A stretch of 9,536 nucleotides of DNA, taken from Candidatus Stercoripulliclostridium merdigallinarum (GTDB taxonomy: Bacteria; Bacillota; Clostridia; Christensenellales; DTU072). The DNA is taken from the NCBI GenBank assembly GCA_018714575.1, contig DVNF01000110.1, positions 1 to 9,536 on the forward strand, in the 5' to 3' direction. How positions within the stretch are numbered: the stretch's first letter is position 1; every line of letters begins with the position of its first letter. Position numbers and translations under genes: made by a program. Below the pieces are notes generated by a model that was given only the letters and a program-made list of their open reading frames with translations, was not told the origin of the DNA and ran no database searches. Shown one piece after another: positions 1 to 8,029 of this stretch.

Positions 1-1353
1 GTCTATCGAAATCTTGCCCTTATCGATGTCATAGAATCGCATCAGCAAATTCACCAAAGTCGTCTTTCCGGCACCCGTAGGTCCGACTATGGCTATCGAC
101 TCGCCGGCATTGACGTGCAACGACAGATCGGTGATCAACGGCTTATCCTTTTCATAAGAGAACGCCACATGTTCGATATCCACCGTGCCTTGGCATTCGG
201 AAACAGAAATCGTCCTGTTGCCCTCCGCAGTCATCTCCTCCAAATCGAAGACTTGGAACACCCTTTCCGCGGCGGCTATCGCCGATTGAATGGTGTTTGC
301 GATATTAGATATGTTTTCGATAGGTTGCGCAAACTGGCGGGTATAGGAAAGCAACGCCTGAATGTCGCCTATCGTGACTATGCCGCTGCCCGCTCTTAAG
401 CCGCCGCCTACGCAGATCCCGACGTATACCAAGTTGTCGATAAACTTGATACTGGGTAAAATTATGCTTGCCAAAAACTGCGAAGTCCTGGTAGCGCGCT
501 TCAGATCCTTATTGATTTTTTCGTAAGTTTTGATGCTTTCCTCTTCGTGGTTATACAGCTTCACTATATTATGAGCGGTATACATTTCCTCTATGTGCCC
601 GTTCAATATACCTATTCGTTCCTGCTGTTTGGCAAACTCTTTCTGCGATTTTTTGACAATGATCGCGGAAACGAGTATCAATAACGGCAGACTGACCAAA
701 GCAATTATCGACAGCAGCCAATCGATCCTGACCATCATGACAAACACGCCTATTACCGTGGTAACGCCCGTTATAATCTGGTTTATGCTGTCTTGCAACG
801 TCGTCGAAATCATTTCGATATCGATCGTAAAGCGCGCTATGACGTCGCCGGTAGGCGTGGCGTCGAAATATGACAGCGGCACTTTGTCCAGCTTATGTTT
901 GACGTCGTTACGCATACGTCTGACGACTCGTTGCGACATCGAAGCGGCGATAAGTCCCGAAGTAAATTGGAACAGCGCGTTCAACACGTACAAAGCCGCG
1001 CAAGTCCACAATATGGACGCTATATACGAATATAATTGGTTGTTGCCGTCCGGAGGTCTGCCGATATCGATAAAATATTCGATACTGTCCGCCAAAGCGT
1101 CGGTAACTTTTTTCATGATATCCGGGACCCAAATAGCAAACCACGCGCCGATACCGGCTATCAGGATCATGGCGATCAGCATAGGATATTGCGGTTTCAG
1201 ATACTTTATCAGTCTGACCACGGTTGCGCGGAAGTTTTGCGCCTTGTCGACTTCCTTTATTTCGGGTCCGCCGACGCCCAGCGCACGTCCCAGATCCAGT
1301 CCCTGCTGTTGATTTTCTACGAGATTAGAGCTCTTCACTTCGTTTCCGTTCAT
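1..1353 (-). CDS. ABC exporter half-transporter, second gene of the operon (3' end outside window)
   Basis: This is the N-terminal 451 residues of a type IV ABC exporter subunit (membrane domain followed by an ATPase domain). I translated it by hand; the frame is open to the left edge. A hydrophilic tail of about 48 residues precedes the membrane segments (TM1 about 55-78, TM2 about 110-136, TM3-4 about 190-233, TM5-6 about 294-335). The coupling region (SYFDATPTGDVIARF) lies at 161-175. The nucleotide-binding domain begins near 390, with Walker A GPTGAGKT at 424-431. Signature, Walker B and H-loop lie outside the window. The TM1-TM2 loop has the usual short length, unlike its partner. The start ATG overlaps the stop of the upstream gene (ATGA), and AGGAGG sits at 1364-1369, 10 nt before the ATG, inside the upstream gene. 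This implies translational coupling and a 1:1 heterodimer. By analogy with TM288 it should carry the consensus catalytic residues, which cannot be checked here. The substrate is unknown; drugs, lipids or peptides are all possible. Confidence 0.95.
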   Translation of the reverse strand, partial: MNGNEVKSSNLVENQQQGLDLGRALGVGGPEIKEVDKAQNFRATVVRLIKYLKPQYPMLIAMILIAGIGAWFAIWVPDIMKKVTDALADSIEYFIDIGRPPDGNNQLYSYIASILWTCAALYVLNALFQFTSGLIAASMSQRVVRRMRNDVKHKLDKVPLSYFDATPTGDVIARFTIDIEMISTTLQDSINQIITGVTTVIGVFVMMVRIDWLLSIIALVSLPLLILVSAIIVKKSQKEFAKQQERIGILNGHIEEMYTAHNIVKLYNHEEESIKTYEKINKDLKRATRTSQFLASIILPSIKFIDNLVYVGICVGGGLRAGSGIVTIGDIQALLSYTRQFAQPIENISNIANTIQSAIAAAERVFQVFDLEEMTAEGNRTISVSECQGTVDIEHVAFSYEKDKPLITDLSLHVNAGESIAIVGPTGAGKTTLVNLLMRFYDIDKGKISID

Positions 1354-4300
1354 AATCCGAGTTCCTCCTCGCTCATTTGCGAAAGCGCTATATCGCGGTA
1401 GACCTGGCAATTATGTATCAATTCTTCGTGCCTGCCCTGACCTACGATCCTGCCGCCGTCCAATACCAGAATGTTATCTGCGTCCATGATCGTACCGATA
1501 CGTTGTGCAACGATTATCGTTGCCGATTCGTGCGTGATCTCTTTTAATGCCGCCCTCAGATTTTTATCCGTTCTGAAGTCCAATGCGGAGAACGAATCGT
1601 CGAATACCAACAATTCCGGTTTTCTGATTATCGCCCTGGCTATTGCCAGCCTTTGACGCTGACCGCCGGAGAAGTTGCCGCCGCCCTGTTCCACCTTGGC
1701 GTCCAAGCCGCCGTCCTTTTCCCTGACAAAGGCGTCCGCCTGCGCTATCCTCAGCGCTTCCCAACAGTCTTCGTCCGTAGCGTCGGGTTTGCCGTACATC
1801 AGGTTGGAACGAATGGTGCCGCTCATCAACACCGATTTTTGCGGGACAAACCCCAATTTATCTCTCAGCTCCGCCTGAGCATAGTCTTTTACGTTTACGC
1901 CGTCGAACAGGATCTCGCCCTGTTGCACGTCATAGAAGTGCGGTATCAGATTGATGATCGCCGATTTTCCCGAGCCTGTACCGCCGACTATTGCCGTAAC
2001 TTTGCCCTTTTCTGCAACGAAATCTATGTCGTTCAATATGTAATGTTCGGCGTCCTTAGCAAATTTAAAATAAACGTGATTGAATCTGACTGTCCCAACC
2101 TCTGTGTAATTTCTATTCGGAGTTTCGGGATCCTTAATCTTATTTGTAGTATCCAAAACTTCCAAAATACGCTTTGCCGAAGCCGTCGCCCTGGGGAACA
2201 TGACGAACACCGTAGCAAGCATTACCAACGCCATCATAATTTGCGTCATGTACTGAATGACAGCCATCATGTCGCCGACGTTTATCTCGCCGGAATCGAC
2301 TACGCCCGCCACCTGTTGGCTGGCGCGCCAGACGACGCCGACCATAGAACAGTTCATTACCACCGCGATCAACGGCGCCAGCACCGCGCACCAACGGTTT
2401 ACGACTATCGCGGTCTTTGTCAACGAATCGTTGACTTCGCCAAAGCGCTTGTTTTCGGATTCCTGCTTATTGAACGCGCGAACGACGCGGATACCGGTCA
2501 AGCCTTCGCGCGTTATCAAAGTCAATCTGTCGACTTTCTTCTGAATGACTTGGAACAGCGGATAAACGACCTTTGCCGCCACAACGGAAGCTATGACCAG
2601 GATAGGAATGTCATAGAACAATACGCTGGTCATATAGAAGGATTTTCCCGCCGACATTATAAAGCCGCCTATCAGCGTTATCGGAGCAATCAACCCCGTT
2701 CTGAGGATCAACAGGAAAACCTGTTGTATCTGGTTGACGTCGTTCGTGGAGCGCGTGATCAGCGAAGCCGTCGAAAATTCGTCGAATTCGCCCAGGGAGA
2801 AAGTTTCGACTTTGCCGAACACCTTACTTCTGATGATTGCGGAGAAGTTCGCTGCCAAACGGCTGGAGAACATCGCGGCAAGTATCGCCGCCGCGCAAGC
2901 GCCCAAAGTCAATAACAACATCAAACCGCCGCGGCGCAAAATAAAGTTCATGTCGTCCGTTTGTGTGGTCTGACCGTCCGGCAACATCATGTCTTTGTAA
3001 GTTTTGAATTCTACTACCGCCGAACCGTAGCGCGCTACTTCGTCGTTAGCCATTTCCTCTTCGAAACGCTCCCTGGAAGTGCCCGTTGCGGACAAGGTCA
3101 GGTAATTCCCGAGTTTCGCCCAAAATTGCCGCCATTCGGTAACGAACGTGCCGCCCTCTTTCATAGGGTAGCGGTAGCTTGTAGCGCCGGCGTCCTCGGC
3201 GATTTGATAATAATTTCCTAATTCTTTAATTATCTTCGAGGCGCGTTTGTCCTGGTAGCTTAGCAAATTGCTGAGGTACACCATATCGTCGGCTTCGGTA
3301 TATCCCAAAACGATTTCGTCTATACCGTCCTCGATCGTTTTTATTTCTTCCGCGGTAAAATCTTCGTAATGCTTGTTGTTATAAATCAACGCGTCGGCAA
3401 GAATTTCAGCGTTATATTCCCTTGCCATTTCCCTGGCGTCGTCGTCGGTCATGCCGCGCGAAGTTTCCACCCATTTATCGCCTACATACTTATAAGCGTA
3501 CGCCAATACGTTGTTGCAGATTATGACTTCGTAATCGGGCATCGGATCGGGGCGACCGGTATACGATTCTTCGGCGGAAGCCACTTCGTTGCCGTCGGAA
3601 TCGGAATAAACGTAAATCAGTTTCGCGGGATCCAACGGCTGACCGAATTCGTCGGTAGCTATCCTGTTACCGTTTTCGTCTATCGGAATGGGCATCAAGT
3701 TGCCGTAAACGGAATGTTTCATCCTGCTGACGCAAGCCGTCAATATCGTACGGTTGGATTCGGAAGCCATGGCGTCGGAATCTTCGTCCCTGGGATCCTG
3801 GTTCAACAAATCGTTTACGGTTATCTTTTTTTTGTTGGAATCGCCCGCCTGCTCGTCTTCCTCGTCGATCTTTATCGAATCGGGGTTATAGGAGGAATCC
3901 AATGAGGATTTATCGTATTCGAACACCAACAAAACGTTTATGATATTCGAAATATCCTCTCTGTCTTCGTTGGAAAAATATTCGCCGCGGAAATCGGGAG
4001 TCCAATCTTCCCATGCCGATTGCGCTATGTTTTCGTCGCGCCATTCGAACGCCTTTCTTTGATAGACTTCCAAACCCTCCATAAACGGGGTCAAAACGTT
4101 GTCGAAAAGCTCTTTTGAGTCTTTTACGGGAATATCCCTGAATACAAAGTCGACCGATACGCCGCCGCCGTTTTGGGATTCTTCTTCCTCTATCGCCTGA
4201 CGGAGGTCATAAGTCGAGAAGCCGTCCACCATTTCGAAAACGGGAATAGTATCCTCGTCGTAGCCTTTTAACGTAGCGTCGGATTCGACCGCCGGCAAAG

Positions 4301-4484
4301 AATCCGGGCGTTGCATTTCTTCGTATTTGTAAAGGGGTTCGTAATCGATATAGATGCCGTCGTCGATAATTTCAGACATCTTTTCCGGTAAATATAGTTC
4401 CGCAATTGCTTGTCCGGTTACAAGTAAAATGATGACAACGAACATCCATGCCATCGATTTCAGATTGCGGAAAAGTCGAAACAT
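1350..4484 (-). CDS. ABC exporter half-transporter with a giant extracytoplasmic insert and degenerate ATP site
   Basis: This 1044-residue type IV ABC exporter subunit is far longer than the usual 570-620. TM1 is at about 11-30 and is followed by the family-typical LYLPEKMSEIIDDGI. Residues about 45-512 are then an extra hydrophilic, acidic region. TM2 resumes at about 516-540, and the rest of the membrane domain (to about 770) and the ATPase domain follow normally. By topology the insert faces outside; it holds an Asp/Glu-rich linker near 200-245 and only two cysteines (C251, C323). ATPase motifs: Walker A GGTGSGKS 834-841, Q-loop Q882, signature SGGQ 939-942, Walker B LLVFD 958-962, D-loop SALD 966-969. 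The catalytic Glu is Asp (D963) and the switch His is Gln (Q994). This pattern marks the degenerate subunit of TM287/288-like heterodimers. The start is set by AGGAG at 4491-4495, 6 nt upstream. It is the first gene of the operon and overlaps the partner gene by 4 nt. I do not recognise the insert's fold; the substrate is unknown. Confidence 0.95.
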   Translation of the reverse strand: MFRLFRNLKSMAWMFVVIILLVTGQAIAELYLPEKMSEIIDDGIYIDYEPLYKYEEMQRPDSLPAVESDATLKGYDEDTIPVFEMVDGFSTYDLRQAIEEEESQNGGGVSVDFVFRDIPVKDSKELFDNVLTPFMEGLEVYQRKAFEWRDENIAQSAWEDWTPDFRGEYFSNEDREDISNIINVLLVFEYDKSSLDSSYNPDSIKIDEEDEQAGDSNKKKITVNDLLNQDPRDEDSDAMASESNRTILTACVSRMKHSVYGNLMPIPIDENGNRIATDEFGQPLDPAKLIYVYSDSDGNEVASAEESYTGRPDPMPDYEVIICNNVLAYAYKYVGDKWVETSRGMTDDDAREMAREYNAEILADALIYNNKHYEDFTAEEIKTIEDGIDEIVLGYTEADDMVYLSNLLSYQDKRASKIIKELGNYYQIAEDAGATSYRYPMKEGGTFVTEWRQFWAKLGNYLTLSATGTSRERFEEEMANDEVARYGSAVVEFKTYKDMMLPDGQTTQTDDMNFILRRGGLMLLLTLGACAAAILAAMFSSRLAANFSAIIRSKVFGKVETFSLGEFDEFSTASLITRSTNDVNQIQQVFLLILRTGLIAPITLIGGFIMSAGKSFYMTSVLFYDIPILVIASVVAAKVVYPLFQVIQKKVDRLTLITREGLTGIRVVRAFNKQESENKRFGEVNDSLTKTAIVVNRWCAVLAPLIAVVMNCSMVGVVWRASQQVAGVVDSGEINVGDMMAVIQYMTQIMMALVMLATVFVMFPRATASAKRILEVLDTTNKIKDPETPNRNYTEVGTVRFNHVYFKFAKDAEHYILNDIDFVAEKGKVTAIVGGTGSGKSAIINLIPHFYDVQQGEILFDGVNVKDYAQAELRDKLGFVPQKSVLMSGTIRSNLMYGKPDATDEDCWEALRIAQADAFVREKDGGLDAKVEQGGGNFSGGQRQRLAIARAIIRKPELLVFDDSFSALDFRTDKNLRAALKEITHESATIIVAQRIGTIMDADNILVLDGGRIVGQGRHEELIHNCQVYRDIALSQMSEEELGL

Positions 4485-4515
4485 AAGCCGCTCCTACACG
4501 TAAGTAATTAAATAT

Positions 4516-4544
4516 ATATTATCATATATAAGGGCGACCGTCAA
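4516..4544 (-). promoter_or_regulatory. Sigma-A-type promoter of the ABC exporter operon
   Basis: Read on the minus strand, a -35 box TTGACG (4544-4539) is followed 17 bp later by TAATAT (4521-4516), or 15 bp later by the better hexamer GATAAT (4523-4518). The -10 lies in a run of alternating A and T. Transcription would start near 4510, giving a leader of about 26 nt with AGGAG at 4495-4491. The clpB terminator upstream fits an independent transcription unit beginning here. Confidence 0.6.
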
Positions 4545-4563
4545 TATCAAAAACAATATCAAA
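4542..4563. repeat. Pair of 10-bp direct repeats overlapping the ABC promoter -35
   Basis: The 10-mer CAATATCAAA (plus strand) occurs at 4542-4551 and 4554-4563, a 12-bp period. The first copy overlaps the -35 box of the ABC operon promoter. Direct repeats close to one helical turn apart can be a regulator site, but in AT-rich DNA chance is also plausible. Confidence 0.3.
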
Positions 4564-4608
4564 AAAATAATTAAACGAATAATTATCAAACCGCTTTCAA
4601 TAAATTTC

Positions 4609-4634
4609 AGGCATCGGCTTCCCGATGCCTTTTT
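4609..4634 (+). terminator. Intrinsic terminator facing the plus strand, with no gene to serve
   Basis: A perfect 9-bp stem, AGGCATCGG (4609-4617) with CCGATGCCT (4622-4630), closes a CTTC tetraloop and runs into a T tract on the plus strand (4630-4634, with more T at 4640-4645). On the minus strand the hairpin is followed by GAAATTTATT, a poor U tract, so the plus orientation is clearly favoured. No plus-strand gene lies upstream in this window. It may stop antisense transcription leaving the ABC operon, or give weak backup termination for clpB. Confidence 0.6.
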
Positions 4635-4655
4635 GATAATTTTTTCATTGATTTA

Positions 4656-4671
4656 CGCCGATGTTTCGGCG
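4656..4671. other. Short hairpin between the two terminators
   Basis: CGCCGA (4656-4661) and TCGGCG (4666-4671) form a 6-bp GC-rich stem around a TGTT loop. Neither strand has a T tract next to it, so it is not an intrinsic terminator. It lies in the 254-bp gap between clpB and the ABC operon, where I see no gene on either strand. Its role is unknown, and it may be remnant structure. Confidence 0.3.
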
Positions 4672-4691
4672 ATCCAATACTTTTCCGCGCA

Positions 4692-4725
4692 TAAAAAAAC
4701 CTGCGGTTTTTCCGCAGGCTTTTTT
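4692..4725 (-). terminator. Intrinsic terminator of the RHH-clpB unit
   Basis: A 7-bp stem, CCTGCGG (4700-4706) with CCGCAGG (4712-4718), has a 5-nt loop. On the minus strand it is followed by seven T (4699-4693) and preceded by a run of A. It starts 13 bp after the clpB stop codon. The flanking A and T runs make it nearly symmetric, so it could also stop plus-strand transcripts. Confidence 0.9.
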
Positions 4726-4738
4726 AAATGATCGCGAC

Positions 4739-7339
4739 TTATTCCGCCTTTACGACGCTGACTTTGAAACCTTCGTTGTCGACGCCCACTTCGATAGTGT
4801 CGCCTGCGCCGGGATCGTCGGACAAGATCTTCCTTGCGATCAGCGATTCCACCTTGCTTTGCATAAAGCGTTTCAAGGGACGCGCGCCGTACATGGGATC
4901 GTATCCCAGATCGGCTATCAATTCCTTGGCTTTCGGCGTGATCGACAAATGCAATTGCCTGTCTTCCAGACGTTTTTCCAGACCCTTTACCAACAGATCG
5001 ACAATTTGTACGACGTCTTTTTTGGTCAAGGGTTTATAGAACACGATCTCGTCCAGCCTGTTCAAAAATTCGGGACGGAAACTTTGCTTCAACAGCTTTT
5101 CGACGTTGGCTTTCGCCTCTTCGGATATTTCGCCGTTTTCATCAATGCCGTCCAACAGGTATTGAGAACCCAGGTTCGAAGTCAAAATGATTATGGTGTT
5201 TTTGAAATCGACCGTCCTGCCTTGCGAATCGGTGATCCTGCCGTCATCCAATACCTGCAACAGTATATTGAACACGTCCGGATGCGCCTTTTCTATCTCG
5301 TCGAACAGCACTACCGAATAAGGCTTTCTGCGAACGGCTTCGGTCAGCTGACCGCCTTCGTCGTAGCCTACGTATCCCGGAGGCGCGCCTATCAGACGGG
5401 AAACGGAAAACTTCTCCATATACTCCGTCATATCGATCCTGACCATATTGTGTTCGTCGTCGAACAACGCTTCCGCCAAAGCCTTTGCAAGCTCCGTCTT
5501 GCCTACGCCCGTGGGGCCCAGGAACATGAACGAGCCTATCGGCCTGTTGGGATCGGATATGCCCGCACGCGAACGGATGATGGCTTCGGTGACCTTTGTC
5601 ACGGCTTCGTCCTGACCGATCACGCGCTTATGCAGTATGTCGCCCAAATTCAGGATCTTTTCGCGTTCGCCCTGCATCAGTTTCGTCAGAGGTATTCCCG
5701 TCCAACGGGAAACGACTTTGGCGATTTCCTCTTCCGTAACGGTGTCCCTAAGTAACGTGTACTTTTTACCCGATTCCGCGCCTGCCTCGGCAAGTTTTTG
5801 TTGCAATCCGGGCAGTTTGCCGTATTTCAGCTCCGCCGCCAAAGCGTAATCGCCGTTGCGTTGCGCGGCTTCTATCTCGCCGTTCAGCTTTTCTATCTCG
5901 GCTTTCAAATCGGAAACAGCGTGAATGCTTTCCTTTTCGTGTTGCCATTCGGCTTTCATCGCGTTAAACTTTTCCTTGTCGGAAGCCAATTCTTTCCTAA
6001 TGGTTTCCAGCCTGTCCGCGGAAAGCTTGTCGGATTCTTTGGACAAAGCCATTTCCTCGATCTCCAACTGCATTATACGGCGCCTGATATCGTCCATTTC
6101 GCCGGGCATCGAATCGATCTCCGTTCTGATCGTCGCAGAAGCCTCGTCCACCAAGTCGATAGCTTTGTCGGGCAAAAATCTGTCGGAAATGTATCTGTGC
6201 GACAAAGTCGCCGCCGCGATCAACGCAGAATCGTGGATCCTGACTCCGTGATAAACTTCGTACCTTTCCTTCAGTCCGCGCAGTATCGAAATGGTGTCCT
6301 CGACGGTAGGTTCGTCTACGGTTACGGGTTGGAACCTTCTTTCCAAAGCCGCGTCCTTTTCGATATATTTCCTGTATTCGTCCAAGGTCGTAGCACCGAT
6401 ACAATGCAACTCGCCCCTTGCCAACATAGGCTTTAACAAGTTACCTGCGTCCATGGCACCGTCGGACTTTCCTGCGCCGACTATAGTGTGCAACTCGTCT
6501 ATGAACAGTATGATCTTGCCTTCGCTCTTTTTGATCTCGCTAAGGACGGCTTTTAGCCGCTCCTCGAATTCGCCCCTGAATTTAGCGCCGGCTATCAAAG
6601 CGCCCATATCCAAAGCGAATATGGTCTTGTCCTTTAATCCTTCGGGCACGTCGCCGCGCACTATACGCTGCGCCAAGCCCTCGACCACAGCCGTCTTGCC
6701 GACGCCGGGTTCGCCTATCAAAACAGGATTGTTCTTCGTCTTTCTGGACAGTATCCTGACGACGTTCCTGATCTCTTGGTCACGTCCGATAACGGGATCG
6801 AGTTTTTGCTGCTTTGCGCGTTCCACCAAATCGAAGCCGTATTTGTTCAATGCGTCATAGGCGTTTTCGGGTTCGTCCGAAGTCACTCGGTCGGTTTTGA
6901 CCTTTTTCAGCTCGTTTTCGATAGCCGACTTAGTGATGCCCAAGGCGCGGAATATCGACTTCAACTCCTCCGTAGCATGGTCGAAAATCGACATCATGAT
7001 GTGTTCTACGGAAACGTATTCGTCCTTTGCGCTGTCGGCAAGTCTTTCCGCACCCGTCAAAATCTTATCCGTCAAAGGCGAAATGTAAATTTTCCCGGGC
7101 TCCCTTCCCGATCCGCTGACCGCAGGTATTTTTTGAATGGCTCCGTCCAGCATGGCAAGCAGCTTGTCCACGTCTATTCCCGCCTTTTTCATCAACGACG
7201 GGATCAAGCCTCCGTCCTGATCCACCAACGCATAGGTTAGGTGTTCGGGCATTACCTGCATGTTCTGATTTTCTATAGCAATGCTTTCGGCACTTTGCAG
7301 TGCTTCCAACGATTTTTTCGTGAATTTTTGTGCGTTCAT
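4739..7339 (-). CDS. clpB: ATP-dependent protein disaggregase ClpB (Hsp104 family)
   Basis: ClpB is a cytosolic hexameric AAA+ machine that, with DnaK/DnaJ/GrpE, pulls polypeptides out of aggregates after heat or other stress. At 866 residues it has the normal length (E. coli 857) and all domains: Clp N-terminal domain about 1-148; AAA-1 with Walker A GEPGVGKT 209-216, Walker B ILFIDE 277-282 and the arginine pair R334/R335; a coiled-coil M-domain at about 405-525 that marks ClpB rather than ClpA or ClpX; AAA-2 with Walker A GPTGVGKT 608-615 and Walker B VVLFDE 676-681; then the C-terminal small domain ending in ARPLKR 819-824 and beyond. Pore loop 1 reads GAKFRGEFEE (251-260), with Phe where E. 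coli has Tyr; pore loop 2 is GYVGYDEGG (655-663). There is no ClpP-docking [LIV]GF loop that I can see, as expected for ClpB. The start is fixed by AAGGGAGGTGA (7357-7347), 7 nt upstream. It lies 28 bp after an RHH-domain gene, with no terminator or promoter seen between them, so co-transcription is likely. Confidence 0.98.
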   Translation of the reverse strand: MNAQKFTKKSLEALQSAESIAIENQNMQVMPEHLTYALVDQDGGLIPSLMKKAGIDVDKLLAMLDGAIQKIPAVSGSGREPGKIYISPLTDKILTGAERLADSAKDEYVSVEHIMMSIFDHATEELKSIFRALGITKSAIENELKKVKTDRVTSDEPENAYDALNKYGFDLVERAKQQKLDPVIGRDQEIRNVVRILSRKTKNNPVLIGEPGVGKTAVVEGLAQRIVRGDVPEGLKDKTIFALDMGALIAGAKFRGEFEERLKAVLSEIKKSEGKIILFIDELHTIVGAGKSDGAMDAGNLLKPMLARGELHCIGATTLDEYRKYIEKDAALERRFQPVTVDEPTVEDTISILRGLKERYEVYHGVRIHDSALIAAATLSHRYISDRFLPDKAIDLVDEASATIRTEIDSMPGEMDDIRRRIMQLEIEEMALSKESDKLSADRLETIRKELASDKEKFNAMKAEWQHEKESIHAVSDLKAEIEKLNGEIEAAQRNGDYALAAELKYGKLPGLQQKLAEAGAESGKKYTLLRDTVTEEEIAKVVSRWTGIPLTKLMQGEREKILNLGDILHKRVIGQDEAVTKVTEAIIRSRAGISDPNRPIGSFMFLGPTGVGKTELAKALAEALFDDEHNMVRIDMTEYMEKFSVSRLIGAPPGYVGYDEGGQLTEAVRRKPYSVVLFDEIEKAHPDVFNILLQVLDDGRITDSQGRTVDFKNTIIILTSNLGSQYLLDGIDENGEISEEAKANVEKLLKQSFRPEFLNRLDEIVFYKPLTKKDVVQIVDLLVKGLEKRLEDRQLHLSITPKAKELIADLGYDPMYGARPLKRFMQSKVESLIARKILSDDPGAGDTIEVGVDNEGFKVSVVKAE

Positions 7340-7367
7340 ATATATCTCACCTCCCTTTAAATTAAAG

Positions 7368-8024
7368 TTAAATCAACCGAACTCCGCTGTTCAGGTAACT
7401 TAAATACCGACTTTCCATATCGGACGTCGTTTTGTATTCTCCCGAAAGGTAACCTTTCAATATCTCGTCGAACGTAGCGACGTAATTGCCTATCGCGTCG
7501 CCTATCTCGTCGTCGGAATAAGCTCCTTCGCCGTATATGGCAAACGTCCTGGTGAACCGTCCGGGCTCCATTCCGTAGCGCGGAGGGTTGTCCCCGAAAT
7601 AGCCGTGAAGGTATATACCCTCCAGCTGTATCCACAGCTTATAAAACCTGGTCAGCTCCAACAACAGCTCCGAAGAAGTCGTTCTGAATAATATCTTCAG
7701 CTGTCCCATGGTGGTTGTAAAACTCCTTTGCATCTCCACTTCGTATCTTATCGTAGGACGGTAATGATACCGCAATACGCTCTTTATCGACATAGTCAGA
7801 TTGTTTGGCTCCGAATACATTCTGTAATCGCCTCTGCCTCCCATCAAGTTGCCTATGACGTCAAAAATTTGTCCGACGTGTTTTTCCGGAGTGGTCAGCG
7901 ATAGATGTTCGGCAAGTATTTGATTTACCATATTGGAACGGTTTGTTCCCTGTTCCGCCGCCATCGCGTCCACGGCTTTTACCACTTCGTCTGCCAGCAT
8001 CAGGCTGTACATACTTTTTTTCAT
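7368..8024 (-). CDS. Ribbon-helix-helix domain protein encoded just upstream of clpB
   Basis: The protein has 218 residues. Residues about 1-43 fit a ribbon-helix-helix (Arc/CopG-type) DNA-binding domain: a short strand MKKSMYSLMLAD, a helix VVKAVDAMAAEQG, the turn TNRS, and a helix NMVNQILAEHLSL. The remaining 175 residues belong to no family I recognise. That part is mixed polar and aromatic (for example LRYHYRPTIRYEVEMQR 84-100 and a predicted helix near 117-136) and has no membrane segment. I chose the ATG at 8024 because AGGAGG (8035-8030) lies 5 nt upstream; an earlier in-frame GTG at 8057 lies before the -10 box and cannot be in the mRNA. A strong promoter directly precedes the gene and clpB follows after 28 bp. 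I infer a transcription factor that may control itself and clpB. The inference rests on the RHH fold and gene order; it could instead be an antitoxin-like or structural DNA-binding protein. Confidence 0.88.
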   Translation of the reverse strand: MKKSMYSLMLADEVVKAVDAMAAEQGTNRSNMVNQILAEHLSLTTPEKHVGQIFDVIGNLMGGRGDYRMYSEPNNLTMSIKSVLRYHYRPTIRYEVEMQRSFTTTMGQLKILFRTTSSELLLELTRFYKLWIQLEGIYLHGYFGDNPPRYGMEPGRFTRTFAIYGEGAYSDDEIGDAIGNYVATFDEILKGYLSGEYKTTSDMESRYLSYLNSGVRLI

Positions 8025-8029
8025 ATGCG

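Noticed and set aside
1653..2915. Long open frame on the plus strand opposite the ABC gene (about 420 codons), with shorter ones elsewhere in the same gene
   Set aside because: It lies wholly inside a certain ABC exporter gene on the other strand, its product is rich in His, Arg and Tyr with no domain, and no ribosome binding site precedes it. It reflects the codon use of the real gene.
3561..3680. EF-hand or dockerin-like calcium loops in the ABC insert (residues about 269-280 and 295-306)
   Set aside because: The Asp/Asn spacing is suggestive, but the conserved Gly at loop position 6 and Ile at position 8 are missing in both, so this is probably just acidic loop composition.
4661..5755. 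Plus-strand open frame of about 364 codons opposite clpB
   Set aside because: It is antisense to conserved AAA-2 sequence of clpB, begins inside the terminator region and resembles no protein family.
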